Assembly (NCBI GenBank): GCA_020081605.1 | Contig: JAHREC010000049.1 | Coordinates: 2,976,001 to 3,040,000 of the forward strand | Direction: 5' to 3' | Source of the DNA: Albifimbria verrucaria | Lineage: Eukaryota > Ascomycota > Sordariomycetes > Hypocreales > Stachybotryaceae | Length of the DNA stretch: 64,000 nt | Shown: positions 37,789 to 50,113 of the stretch, piece by piece | Layout of the letters: the number at the start of each line of letters is the position of its first letter | Position numbering within the stretch: position 1 is the first letter of the stretch | Notes under the pieces: model-generated | Databases searched by the model: none | Told to the model about the DNA's origin: nothing | The model's input: the letters and a program-made list of their open reading frames with translations, nothing else | Position numbers and translations under genes: made by a program

Positions 37789-40088
37789 ATGAGAGTCTTG
37801 TGCGTGGCTGAGAAGCCTTCCATCTCAAAGGCCGTTGCTGGCCACTTGTCGGGCGGCAGCCATCAAACTGTGAGTTGGCACATCTCATGCTCTCATCAAG
37901 ACATGCACCACAACCACAACACAACACAGCGCAAGCTAACCGCCGTGCTGCAGCATAATACACGAAACCAGTACATCAAGAACTACTCCTTCAACTTCGA
38001 CTTCGGTCAAAATTGGGGACAATGCGCAGTTACCATGACCTGCGTGACCGGCCATCTGACCAATGTCGAGTTCACGGATGAATACAAGAACTGGAGCTAT
38101 CCTCCCCTGAGTCGCTCTTCAACGCCCCTGTTGTTACCAAAGTGCATGACGTACGTCTGTCACCTAATTCATCGCCGTCCATCCTTCTTTAACATGCTTC
38201 TAGGACAAGAAGACGATTGCCAAAAATCTTGCCGATCAAGCCAAGTATGCCGAACTACTCGTGATATGGACCGATTGTGATCGCGAAGGAGAACATATTG
38301 GCCAGGAGATTGTCGACGCTGCACGATCAGGTAACCCGAATATCCAAGTCAAACGAGCCAAGTTCAGCAACGTGGAACGAGCGTAGGCTTATCCCTCCCT
38401 TGATGAACCGTGGTTTCTTACATATGCCCTTAGGCACGTTCTATCTGCCGCCCGACGGCTCGTCGATCTAGACACAAAGCAAGTCAACGCTGTTGCGGCG
38501 AGAATAGAGCTCGATTTACGTATCGGCTATGCCTTCACCAGATTCATGACCAACAACCTCAGATCACTTGGTGGCCCGATGGAAAAGATGACTCTGAGCT
38601 ATGGTAAGTACTGTAGAAACCAAGCCTGCTTCGTTCACATCTAATTCATCAGGCTCTTGCCAATTTCCTACTCTTGGGTTTGTCGTCGACCGATATTTCC
38701 GTGTCAAGAACTTTGTACCGGAGCCCTTCTGGGGTATCAAGGTCTCACACAAACGAGAAGGCAAGACGGCCAACTTCAGCTGGTCCCGGAACCGTTTGTT
38801 TGACCGGGCATCCACAATCATATTCTATGAAAGATGCCTCGCAGCGAAGATGGCCAAGGTGACCAAGGTCCAGGATAGACCAACTCGGAAGTTCAAGCCT
38901 CTGCCGCTCACCACTGTTGAGCTACAAAAGGCAGCAACTCGAATGCTTCGTATGAGCGGTCAGCAAGCCATGACTATAGCGGAAGGCTTGTATAACAAAG
39001 GATATATTAGTTATCCTCGAACTGAAACCGACCGGTTTGACAAAGGCATGAATCTCAGGGCCATCGTACAGAAGCAAACACCGGATCAACGATGGGGTCA
39101 ATTCGCGCAAAACCTCGTTGATGGCGCGTTCCAGCAGCCGAGAGAAGGAAGACACGACGACAAGGCCCATCCACCTATCCACCCCATTTCTTATGCAGCA
39201 CCAAGCGTTCTCAATGCGAATGAGGCAAGGCTTTACGAGTACGTCGTTCGCCGTTTCTTGGCATGTTGTTCAGAAGACGCCAAGGGTGCGGCTACCGACA
39301 TCGAGATCCAGTACGGGGATGAGATGTTTAGCGCACATGGAGTCATCGTGCTCGAAAGGAACTACTTGGATGTCTACGTCTACGAGAATTGGAGCGACTC
39401 GGCTGAGTTGCCCAAGTTTACTGTGGGGAACGATTCGAGCCGACGGAAGCTATGATGACCGAAGGGAAGACGTCGCCGCCCAGCTACCTGACAGAAGCCG
39501 ACCTCATCGCTCTCATGGACGCCAACGGAATCGGAACTGACGCCACCATGGCCGAACACATTCAGAAAATCCAAGATCGAGAATATGTCGCAACTATCGA
39601 CCGTTCCGGTGTCACAGTGAGTGCGGATGACGGAGCAGAAGACTCCGCGACTGCAGGACGCGGACGCGGACGCGGGCGGGGAGCAAGAGGTGGGAGAGGG
39701 GCAGAGGCCGTGGAGGGGCAGCGGCGTCGGGAAGCACAGGAGGTAGTGGAGTGAAGCTATTCGTGCCAACTCAGCTGGGTGTGGCCCTGATCCTCGGCTT
39801 TGACCGAATGAACTTTGAGACGAGTCTTGGCAAGCCCTTTCTACGGAAGGAGATGGAACTGAAGATGAAGGCCATCTGCGAGGGCCGCACTACGCGTGCC
39901 GTGGTTCTCCAGGAGAGCATCACGCAATATCAGCGTGTTTTTGTTCAGTCGCAGCAGAAGTTACACGTCCTGCGTGCGGTATGTTACGGTTCCAACCGGG
40001 AGTCAGGCAGGCTTATACTGATGTTATCTAGGCGTGTCGTGAATTCATCTTTAGTCAACCAGCAGGTCAGACAGCCGGAGGGGCTTGA
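37789..40088 (+). CDS. top3: DNA topoisomerase III (type IA)
   Basis: Starts MRVLCVAEKPSISKAVAGHLSGG, the Toprim opening with its Glu. The second Toprim motif is IWTDCDREGEHIGQEI. The active-site tyrosine lies in NKGYISYPRTETDRFDKG. Further type IA motifs are RIELDLRIGYAFTRF, GFVVDRYFRVKNF, DDKAHPPIHPI and ALMDANGIGTDATMAEHI. A Gly/Arg-rich insert precedes VKLFVPTQLGVALILGF. The last exon ends CREFIFSQPAGQ at TGA 40088. Top3 works with a RecQ helicase and Rmi1 to resolve recombination intermediates in the nucleus. Introns lie near 37873-37955, 38152-38206, 38384-38435, 38605-38653 and 39979-40031. Frame breaks at 38104-38107, 39425-39428 and 39698-39701 each fall in a run of four G or C and need one more. 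Confidence 0.94.
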
Positions 40089-40094
40089 GCCGCG

Positions 40095-43000
40095 AAGGAA
40101 AGGCTCTGGACGAAGGGCTTGTGAACCCTTATCGAGATCATCTTGAGCCCACGACGCACCAAGTAAGACGCGTGGGATGAGAGGGCTTACAATTGCGCGA
40201 AACACGGCCTGCGCATTTCTCAATCAGGATTGAGAAGAGGTGTGTGCCAAGACAAACACACGCGGGCGTTTTGCTAGCGACTGGGGAACTCCCACGACAA
40301 GAGGGGCTGAATAGGGCAGGTGGGATCATGGCTGGCCAGCAACCAACGTCTCGTTTGGCCATGGAAAGATTAATTGGCTCTAAAACAGCGTTGGTGAAGA
40401 ATGGGCACGATGGATGAGCCCAGTTGGTGCAGCTAGCTTCGAACGAACGAGTGTGGGGAGGGGTGGGCATGGTTTGCCCTGGTCAAATGATACACGAGGA
40501 CGGTAACACCTGCATCACCAGAACGGCTGGCATTGAACGGGATGAACCGGAATTGTATGACGGCAGGATATGGCCGGTTCCACCGGGACAAGACGATGAC
40601 GATGCTGACAATGCCCTGCTCGAGCATGCGGGTTAGCTGGTTTATGGAGTGGCCCCTCCATCGGAGGAGCAAGGAACCATACTATCGTGAGGGTTGTCTG
40701 TCTGTCCGCGCAAGCGATTACCGCTTGTCCGGTGCCTCGGTGCGACGATGGACAGGCGGGCAGCCAACCCTCGATGTTAGACCGGCCCGTGGAAAGCCCC
40801 TCATGCCGATGGTAATGCGCCGAGGTGCAGCAGATGGCACATTCCAGAGAGCGACAATCGAGGATGCAGCACGCCACCACGTGGGGTTCGTTTCCATGAT
40901 TTGATGGATTTCTTCCAGCGCCCGCCGCCCCCGATCGTGTGAAGGTTTGTCTCGATTAGGGGTTCACACCAACAGACAGGAGGGAGGACAAAGCTCCAGG
41001 CTAGAGATAGGCAGCGCTCTATCTGGAGAAAAGCATAATGTTTCTGTGGTCAGTCAACCGAGGCGAAGCTAATGTGCCTTTGGGTGTAGCAAGTCAAGTA
41101 GCGCGAAAGACGCAGCCAACTACATGTGGCGAGGGTCCGACTGCGGGAATAGGCTTAGCACGACATGATGGTTGCAGAACAGTTCTCGAGTTCGTGTGCT
41201 GTGCTGTGCTGTGCTGTGCTGTAGCTGTAGCTGTGTATGCCATGCGGCTTGCTGGGGCCATCCGTATCTGTATTCGGAGTCGCAGCGACGCTCCATTGCC
41301 GGGCGGCAGAACGGTAGGTTTGGGTGAGGGAATTCAAGACGGTGGTGGCACGAATTATGTGTCCACCATCCGTTATCTCTCTGCTGCAGTTCGCTGCAGT
41401 TTGATGCAGCACGGTGCAGGGCAGAGAGACAACAGGCAGACGAACTGATAGACAGGGTTTGGGAGCGGCCTGGGCTTGTTGATTGGGAAACGCAGGCTCA
41501 ACGAGGCAAAAGGGCTTTGTAAATAATCATAGCTGCACGGACACGATAGCGTCCGTACAGGCTGATGCCATGTCTGCCGTTGCCCGGGTTATTTTGATTA
41601 CACCTTGTTGAAAAATTTTCTTCTCATCTCCTCCTTTTTTTTGTTGTTCTTGTCCAGGAGTCAGAATTGCACAGACTCCCTTTTATGTGAGATGATGGGA
41701 ATTATGAAAGCTGAGTGCATCGTCGATTCGTACCCTACACCTTGGTACTGGTATGGGTGGGCTCCAAAAGTACGTACCGTACCGTATAGTACAGTACTGT
41801 ACTGAGCCTGAGCAGGGACAGGACCAGAGTTGGACGGACCCCATGACTGGTGAAATTGGACCTGGTGACTCTGCCCTGGCTCATGAAGGTTTAGGGGCTG
41901 ATCGCTGTAGGGCTAGTCCCAGCAGAAGCATGTCGTCGTCCAGTTAGAGACACGCCCTCGTCTGCGTTGCCTTTCGCAAAAGTCATGGCATGGATTCGAG
42001 GCACGGCATCAGCATTCGACGCTGCGCTGTACCATCTTGCACCTAGAGCTGTCGAGAGTCAGAGGCACAGCCTCGATACGGTTGCGCACGCCGTACTTCT
42101 GCTCATCGACGAACCCCGATCAGCTAGCTAGTATGTCTCAGCTAAAATTTCGCGCTACGCACGCCCCGAAATTTCCCATGACCGGGGGTTCCAGGATGGA
42201 AAGGGCATGATTTTTTCGTGTTTGTGTGTTGATGCTGATGCTGACACAATTCCAAAACCCTACACCATCGTAAACACGAAAGGGCATCCATATCACACCA
42301 GAGGCCAGGTGCATGACGCTTATTTCCTGGCCCTGACTCCCAAGGCCCCGGAACGGGAACGATGACGTTGAGTCGCAAGAACGAAAACGAGGCGAGACTT
42401 GTGTTCAGCTCGTCACCTCAGGTGCTTAACGCGCGCGCCCACTTTCTCGCGTCGTCATTACGTACGCCGGAAACAGCATGAGTAGCATCGTCATTCACCC
42501 ATGACCTTGGGGTTAGAAATTCGCCCACAAAACCGTCGAATGGTTTTCGACATGTGCTGAATGTGCGCGCACTAGCGGTAGCTACGGAAGGCCCCAGAGG
42601 GCCCGCTTCATTCCCCAGGACTTTGACGACGTCGTCGTCGGTTGCTACCCACTGACCGGGTCTTGGCGGGGGTGAGGAAGACAGGCAGACCCGTAGTCAT
42701 GGACCTTGCTTGCATTGCTTGCCGTTTTGGCCCCAGCGCGGGCTGGCCCATCCGGGGAGCACGTTCTCTGACCCGTGGCCGTAATGCCTTGGAGCTAAAT
42801 TGGTCCGTTCCAAATGATCCCCATCTTTTGTGCATGTTGCGCGTCAGAACTTCGCGATACGTGGGTTTAAGCCGACGAAAGTGATAGCCTGTGACTGAGT
42901 TGATTAATTGTTTCTCTCTCTTTCTGCCGTGCGTCCGTGGGAGAGGGGCGTTTAGCTTGTGAAGCAAATACCCGGTTCCGTGCGGGAGTGCTGATGAGGA

Positions 43001-43800
43001 ATCAGAAGAAAGAACTTTCCATCTCACTCCTTCGCGTTTCCTTCCCCCGTGCCGCGACGCAATTCGAGTGAGACTCTAGCGGTTTTTTTCTCTCACCTTA
43101 TGTTAGGCTTTCTTTGAGATATGAGTGAGACAGCGAAGAGAAGAAGGCGATGGGCCCGTGAGTGAGTGGCTGGAGACTCCGAGTTTGTCCAGTTTGCACG
43201 GCGTCAGCGAGACAAGATGCCTTCTGACAGCCACAGTTGGACGCAAGGTACCTGAAGAGGCAGGGGCATGGGTGCAGGCTGGGCGCACTTCATTGCTTCT
43301 TTGTGGGACGAGATATGCCAATAATCCATTCAATTTATTCACCTGACATTCGAGAAAAAGGGTAAAAAAGATACAAGGAGGAAGAGGGAGGAGACGCTCC
43401 CACACGCCCCCTCCTTTCACAACCACCAAGTACGTACCTCTGGCCCATCCTCGTTGCTGAGCTGACTTGGGCTGCAAGCCACTCGCTCGCTCATTCTTCC
43501 ATCTCGCTGACACGCCCTCGCTCGGGGAGGCGTGCGCTCAGTAACCAAGGCGCAGGCCCCGTGCCTATCGCTACCTTATCCTTCCATCCATATTATCTTA
43601 CCTGGGTCCGACCTTCGCATCTCGTCTCTCCCTTTCCTCCTCCTCAAAGCAACAAACAACATCCACGCAAACCAAAGCAACCCTCGCTTTTGAGAATCTT
43701 CTGTCGCGGTCATCGGTTCATCGCGTCAGCTCTGCCAGCCTGTTCATCTGTGTCTTGTCCTTGTCGGAGTCACCCTGAGTTCCGCTCTACACGTCAACTC
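40095..43800. other. Gene-free region of about 3.7 kb
   Basis: Only short, overlapping open frames without domain features. A TGTGC repeat grading into TGTAGC lies at 41195-41235. The right end (42.9-43.8 kb) becomes pyrimidine-rich and is likely the promoter and leader of the Stb3-type gene. Confidence 0.5.
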
Positions 43801-43815
43801 GCTTCAGGACTATTG

Positions 43816-43980
43816 GTACGTACCCTGCCTCCTTGGCTCGCTGCAGGTGACTCAGGCCCTCCTCCGTTTGCCTTGCTCCGTCATCATCGCGCTCTTTGCA
43901 CATATTTTCCGCGTCGCGCATTTGCCTCTGCTCCTCTGCATGCTTATAAACCCGTCGCTAACACCTGCTTCGCTCCTCAG
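43816..43980 (+). other. Probable 5'-UTR intron of the Stb3-type gene
   Basis: A strong donor (TATTG then GTACGT), a branch-like CTAAC at 43958-43962 and an acceptor CTCCTCAG ending at 43980 sit 34 bp before the start codon. Inferred from splice signals only. Confidence 0.55.
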
Positions 43981-44014
43981 ACACGTTCCGAAGCGTCGAA
44001 ACCTACCGGTAATC

Positions 44015-45072
44015 ATGGCTTCCCTGGCATCAGCTGCTCGCGATATCCCACAGGCCTCCTTGAGCCGAGACAACTTAACTGTTGTAGCGGCTCGGAGTGA
44101 CTCTGCGACTGCGGCACGTTCTCATGCCCTCCCTACTCCTCCTAACTCCATATCCCCTGCCCTGCCGGCCCGTGGCCTCAAGGCGCAACTCCAGAAGGCC
44201 AAGCTTGACCCTATCGACTCTGATTTGGACCTCCACGACTCGACTGCCCGCCCACGGAGGTCGCTCTCGCCGCCCTCCGAGTCTGCTGGCGCCATAACGA
44301 GCGCCATGCTCTCCAAGCATTACCTTCCCGAGATCTTGCTCAACCACGGGCCTCTGGCCATCCGGCACATCATGGGCTACCTGACGACATCGGTCCCCGG
44401 CTTCCCGGGCATTCCCCGACCAAAGCGCGACGACTAGTCGTAGGAGCCCTTGAGGGCCGCGGCGGAGAAGGCGGCGGCATCGACGGCGACGTACAGTTCG
44501 AGAAGGTGGGATGGGGTCGATGGGACGCCCGCCGCCGCGGCCAGGCTTGTCGCGATCGACAAGCGACACCGCCGTCGTCCTACTCGGCAGGCATTCCAAT
44601 ATCCAAGATGGGTAGCAGGCCTCACCAGCGACCCAGGAAGCACATGGCCGGCTCAAGTGGAGCCGAGTCTATTCAGTTCTCTCACGACGACTACGACATG
44701 TCGGTTCCGGAGAACGAGGCTGACAACATGTCCATGGATGGCTATGAGTCAGCTTCGTGCTCCGAAGCTCCTGATGATGACGTTGTCATGAATGACGACC
44801 CAGAGGATGTCACTGACGATGAGGATTGGGCTGCCGTCGGTGCTGCAGCTCTTAGGGCTGATTCCTACCCAAACATGGCGGCAGCACTTTCGGACCGCAA
44901 CCTTCCCATGTCGCATGCATACGCGCCCGGCAGCCTGCGGTCCTTCTCCGCTAGCTCTGGCATGGCGCGCGCACCTCAACCAACAAATTTTGACTTTTCC
45001 AAGCTGGCCAGCGCCTCCGATGCACAGGAGCGCGAGGCCGTCGAGGCTCTTCTGCGTCTCGGCTCTGTATAA
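44015..45072 (+). CDS. Stb3-type Sin3-binding transcription regulator
   Basis: Starts MASLASAARDIPQASL at 44015. The diagnostic domain covers about residues 90-200: LSKHYLPEILLNHGPLAIRH, IMGYLTTSVPGF, then PTKARRLVVGALEGR and VQFEKVGWGRWDARRRGQ. In yeast, Stb3 binds the RRPE element of ribosome-biogenesis genes and Sin3, and moves in and out of the nucleus with nutrient signals. The Gly-rich stretch between the domain halves and the acidic C-terminus (DDDVVMNDDPEDVTDDEDW) are typical of filamentous forms. The last helix ends EREAVEALLRLGSV. A run CCCC at 44414-44417 needs one more C to join the halves; without it the frame hits a stop just after. Nuclear protein; assignment is strong, target genes inferred. 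Confidence 0.88.
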
Positions 45073-45079
45073 ATACCCA

Positions 45080-47335
45080 CTTTGCATGCATGGCGTTGGG
45101 AGACTCTGGGACGGTTCTTGTGCTATTTGACTACTACGCGTCCGAATGGACTCGGACTTATCAATGGGTTGGTCGGTCTGGCTGGGCCAGTACGGCGCCC
45201 GTCTTGCTTTCATGGAGGCGGCGACCTCCCAATCACAACTCTTACTTTTGACGATGTCACGGATTTCTTACATCCTTTATCTGGATTTTCTTCTTCTCTC
45301 CACGAGGAACATGGGAGTTTACTCGTTAATCGCACCTCTGGTTTTGGTTTCAATGCCACCAACGGCTACTGCTTCGCACAATATACCCGATCTAATGTCG
45401 ACACCGACGCGACAACCGGCTCTCTGCTCGGGCCGAGTTGGCTGTCGCCGTTGATTGGCTACTGAACCCTTTCATCTGGCTTCGATCATCCTACGTGGTT
45501 GATTGCAACGTCAGGCTTGCTATTGCCATTCATTTTCGCTATTCATTTTATTTTATCCAGCTTCTGACCATAGGGGCAGTAGGCTGGCCTCGTTACGCTT
45601 ATGGTTTACCGGGACATACTTTCATGCACATACATTCTATTTTAACTAAACAAATCATACGCATTGCATCACTCCGAAAGGGGCTGCAATAAAATTATAT
45701 CCATTCAGCGTGGCTACGCAACTAGCTGGGCTGTATGGACCACAGTTCGACTTTATCATGGGTCGTCTTATAATACGCCGGAAAATGGGGAATGCATAGT
45801 CAACGAATAAGTGACTGTGCGGAGAACACATGAGTTGCAATTGCTTGAGAGCAACGCTCAGTAAGAGAAGGGTTTGGGAACAAAAGGCACAAAATGTCAG
45901 CGCAACTCAACTTGCCAATCACGCTACGCGAAGGACATAAGGGGTAAAAATATTAAAGCTTTTGGTGATGGCATGACTAGGTAGCTTCTTAGCCTTTACA
46001 AGGTGTACGCACAATGGAAGTTCTGATCACCCCTCCCAAATATGCTTCGGCTATCAGTGAATTTGATGCTCGTGAATGACTCGCTGGACCCCTACTGACA
46101 GGCGGTTCTGGTTGGCGGTCCATGTCACTAAGGGACCGTATAGGGTATCGTGCAGGTGGCTCTTCACTTGTTAGGGTCAAGTTGGAGTCAATGGAACTGT
46201 AATCGGGTCCGGAGGCAAATCATAGGGGCCCTGACGTTCATCCGGTGTCGCTATGTGATGGTCAACCGTACGGCAGGGTGAGGTTAAGAGAGATTAAGTA
46301 GGGACTCTAGCAAACGCAGCAACAAGTGCCGAGGACCCTGGATCTGCGCCGAGGGGCTCGGGGTCATCGGTGTAGGTTACGTGCGAGAGGAATGGAATGG
46401 TGGAGAGTAGTGATAGTCAACACCACACATACTGGATGTTGCTTCTCCTGTCAAATGCCACCGCCGGGGGCAGGACATCTACGAGATGCAGGGCGCTTTG
46501 CAAAGAACTAAAGGGGAAAAAATCATTAGCAAAAATAACGGGCAGTGGAATGCAGTAGGATGCAGCAGTGATGCGCCAAGGTTGAAACAGGCGCATAGAA
46601 TCCAGGTGTATGTTACGGAAGGTTAAGAATAATGCAAGATAATAACGATATGTATTCGTAGAAAGCATATGGAGGCCATCGCGATTTTCAAAACGACGAG
46701 GGAAGAATAGCAAAGTATAGTAAATTATGTAGCCAAGTGTTTCAATAATGAATATGTTAAGAGATATCGAGATGTTGGCTTGAGGGTATTAAATTTTGGT
46801 TGAGCAAATTCAACCACCACGCTAGCCACATCACCACTTTACGGAGATGGCGAACATCACGGTAGGACTTATTCGGAGATGAACACCGAGTTGCCACGTA
46901 ACCTAATTTCACCGAGCGGTGTATCTCTGGATGGAAATGAAAACGGAGCAAAGATAGATTACCATGGCCCGGTCCACGGAAGAGCAGGACCTCTGATCCC
47001 CACGGCGGACGAATCGAGAATTCGCTCCGCTGCAGATCGGGATGCCAACCCTCCTCTTTGGTCGGCCAGAATTTCTTGGCTCGCAAAGCTTATTGCTCAG
47101 GAGAATAAGCTTACTTTATCCGCATGGGTGGGCGGCCATGCGGGAGAGAGGAAATGGCAGGCTTGTTTGCACAGCCTCAATGATGGAGGTGTCCCTGTCC
47201 CCTCCACCAAATTGGTGCTTTGGTTTGCCGCATGGGACGGAGAGGGAGAAGTAGAGCAGGATTCCCACACTGTACGGAGCCTGTTTTCAGTCAGACACTG
47301 TAGCAAGATATGAAAGGAGGGGATGGGGATGAGCC
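45080..47335. other. Gene-free region downstream of the Stb3-type gene
   Basis: Holds the 3' flank of the Stb3-type gene and unassigned DNA. Open frames are short and lack features. Confidence 0.5.
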
Positions 47336-47340
47336 ATGAG

Positions 47341-48593
47341 CTTGGCGATGCTGTCAAGGAGGACAGAGTAGTAGCACATCTTCAGCATTTGCCCTTGGCA
47401 ATCAGAGAGAGCGGAGAAGGTTGCTGGCCAAGAAATGACGGAATCGGCCATGGCAATCTGCAACTGGTCCGTATTGGCACACACGTGTTTGCCGGTGGGG
47501 ATAAGCGAGCGATAGCCTGGGGTTCAAGCCATTTTCCCTTACCCAGGACGATCCAAGGAGCCTGCCATAGTGGATGGATGGACCCTCGCCTCCCCTTGGC
47601 GATGTCTTGCGACGGTATGATGTTTTCGCCAAAGTTTCAAGAATGGATCTATCGAGAGTGGAGATGGCAGCGGCGTTTCTAATTCGATTCGCCATCTGTT
47701 CATCGATCGGCGACGGACAACTTCACAGAACTGTGACGAGAGTATCCCAGTCAATCAGTCGACCCTCGACCAAGACTATATCACGGAGCAACGCTCGACG
47801 GGTCTTCCGGGGCTCAAGAATGGAAAGGCAAGCTAAAGGCTTGGCCCCACCGAAAGGCTGGGTCACGGGCTGGCTTTGGCTTCGCTGCCAAGGGTTTTCC
47901 CGTCAAACAAGCCATAGTCTAACTCGGGGCTCTGGGCATTATGGATCTCTTTCCTTGGCCTGCACGAGGGACGCGCGGCCCTATGCAATCTACAGGAACA
48001 AGGTGGTTTCTCGAGACAGCTCTGTTGCAGAGATCGACGACGGGCACACGGCAAGGGAGAGAAGCATTGGCAATACCCACAAATGCCGGAGCTCAGCACT
48101 CAAGATCGGCCTGCGGCTCCAGTGCCGGGCAGAAAATATTGCCCGTTGATTCTGGCCGCTGACTGAGGGATAGTCGGCTCGCTGCCAAGAAATACGCCAT
48201 CACGTTGCGTATCCAAGACGATGGGACACTTGCGCGCGCCGGCGTACTGACTCTAAATTAGCAGCGGCGAGAGGCTATGACAGGAGCCCAGCACAGGACC
48301 CAACCGAACTACCTGCGCCGCGACGCCCAGCCGCGGCCAAGACTTCACGGATCTCTTGGACGGGGTGAGGAGGGGCCGGCCGTTCAACCATCGTCTCGTG
48401 CGCCCAGCCATTGGCAGCGCCTATCTATGGGCATGGCGTGCTGGTTTACCTGCTTGTGGGGTGACATTTGCGGAGGATTGCGTCCCAAGCCGCAAAAAGC
48501 TTGGCTATCTCAGGTCTTGGTATGGCAAGGCTAGGCATACGTTAGTCAAGAGACGCAGGACGGCCATCTGCCCCCTTGGTGGAAGCTGCCAAG
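47341..48593. promoter_or_regulatory. Distal cluster of PacC-type hexamers (GCCAAG/CTTGGC)
   Basis: By eye the hexamer GCCAAG or its complement occurs at 47341, 47394, 47427, 47595, 47840, 47887, 47954, 48184, 48336, 48500 and 48588. Fungal PacC recognises GCCARG. The region lies 1.5-2.8 kb before the pacC start and holds no gene I can support. The binding role is inferred. Confidence 0.45.
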
Positions 48594-49567
48594 AAATGCC
48601 GAGACTCTTGTGGCTGCCATACCATGCCGGTATCTTACTTTAACCTGACGGGCAGAGAGAGAGAGTGTATGGCATCTCATTACGTTTGAACACGTCTTAT
48701 CGGGGCTGAACCTGAACCCTTGGGTGGAGGGCGGATGGAGATTCAACGACGGAAGAGAACTGTCCAATCTTTGCCGCTGGACACCAGCCTTATGACCACC
48801 CGCATCCGATTAGGCTCCTGACTCACGACTCAGTAAATGACCTCGTTTCCATTGTAACCGATTCAGCCCACCCCGACCCCCTCCAACATGCCTTACATCG
48901 GTATCACCTCAGACTGGGTCCCTGATGTGCCAGCTCCGACCCAGTTAACCTGTTCGGGACGAGCACACCCACACCAGTATGTACCAAGACAATAAGATTG
49001 TAATTACATGCCGGGAAAGAGAGCGCGCCTCCAAGGAAAGGATGCAGGCCCGGGTAGGGGGAGGGAGGGATGGATGGATGATGGTTGGGCGGGTACTGAC
49101 TGTACGCAATACTGTGCTGCGCTGTGCTGTGTAAGTAGAGCATAGTCCATCCTCCCGTACGGTATCCGTGGGAAGAAGAAAAAATAAAGCACAGCATTTC
49201 ACCCCAAATGAGAAAACGCACGAATAGAAACGTCGCACAGCTTCCGGATGTGGCGCCGGCTGACCTCCCTTTGCATCGGGTCCAACCCAATATTGAGTTG
49301 ACGGCAACGGGGAAAAACGCCCAAAGACATAAAAGAAAAGAAAAAGAAAAAGAGAAAAAGAGAAGGGGAGGGAAAGCACAGCTACACAGACAATCAGGCC
49401 AGACAAACGTGCGGTGACGGACGGGCGGCTTTTCTAAAACCTCAGGTGACGTTGCGCCGGATACTACGCTTCAAGCACAGGTGTGAGGGAACCCGGCCTT
49501 GGGAGCGTCTGCTCGAGGTTGCGAAGGAGCCAATCGAAGGCCGCCCAGGCGGGGCAGTGCCCAGCCC

Positions 49568-49746
49568 GCCAAGGCTTGGCACTCTTGGCACCGCGCTCTC
49601 CGCCATGGGCTGACGCTGTCCCCTCTGTTAGTGAGCGACATGCCCAGCAGCGCAGCCCTGCGCCCTTGCGCCTTGTCACTGTCGGGTTCCCGGAAAGCCC
49701 ATGGTACTTGGCGGCCTTTGCCAAGACCGCGCCAAGGCTCGCCAAG
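49568..49746. promoter_or_regulatory. Proximal cluster of PacC-type hexamers upstream of pacC
   Basis: Seven exact GCCAAG/CTTGGC hexamers fall within 180 bp: 49568, 49575, 49584, 49707, 49720, 49731 and 49741. They lie 370-550 bp before the pacC start codon. GCCARG is the known PacC target, and pacC is autoregulated in other fungi, so an autoregulatory promoter is the simplest reading. Confidence 0.65.
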
Positions 49747-50113
49747 AATTTCCTGTCGCCCTTCCTCATTGACTCTGGGAGCTGTACTGAATCTAAAGGG
49801 AGCAGGAGCCCCCAGGACCTCACGCGAACCGTTTCTCTCCTTCATATCAACTCTTTCGGTGCTGGCTCTCTTCCTTCAGACCTGCGCCGTGATCCTGTCC
49901 TGTCTTTCTTCCCCTCCCAAAAGTGTTATAAGGACGAGCGTGTTGCACTCTCACCCCGCCTGACTGCACCCCTCGCCACAAGTCACCACTTGCACCTGCA
50001 CTCGCACCCTGTCACTCACACGCAAGTCCGCTATCTAATCAGCCAGGGTCGTCGGGCCTTGTCTCACTTACGCAAAACCGCTTGTTGGCCATCGGCCCAA
50101 CTGATTCTCCGCC

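Noticed and set aside
38104..39701. Programmed ribosomal frameshifting in top3
   Set aside because: Three sites in one gene, all short G/C runs without a slippery heptamer, and similar sites in unrelated genes, argue for base-calling loss.
45082..45465. Open frame just downstream of the Stb3-type gene
   Set aside because: It begins in the 3' flank of that gene, overlaps the last codons in another frame region and lacks features; probably 3' UTR.
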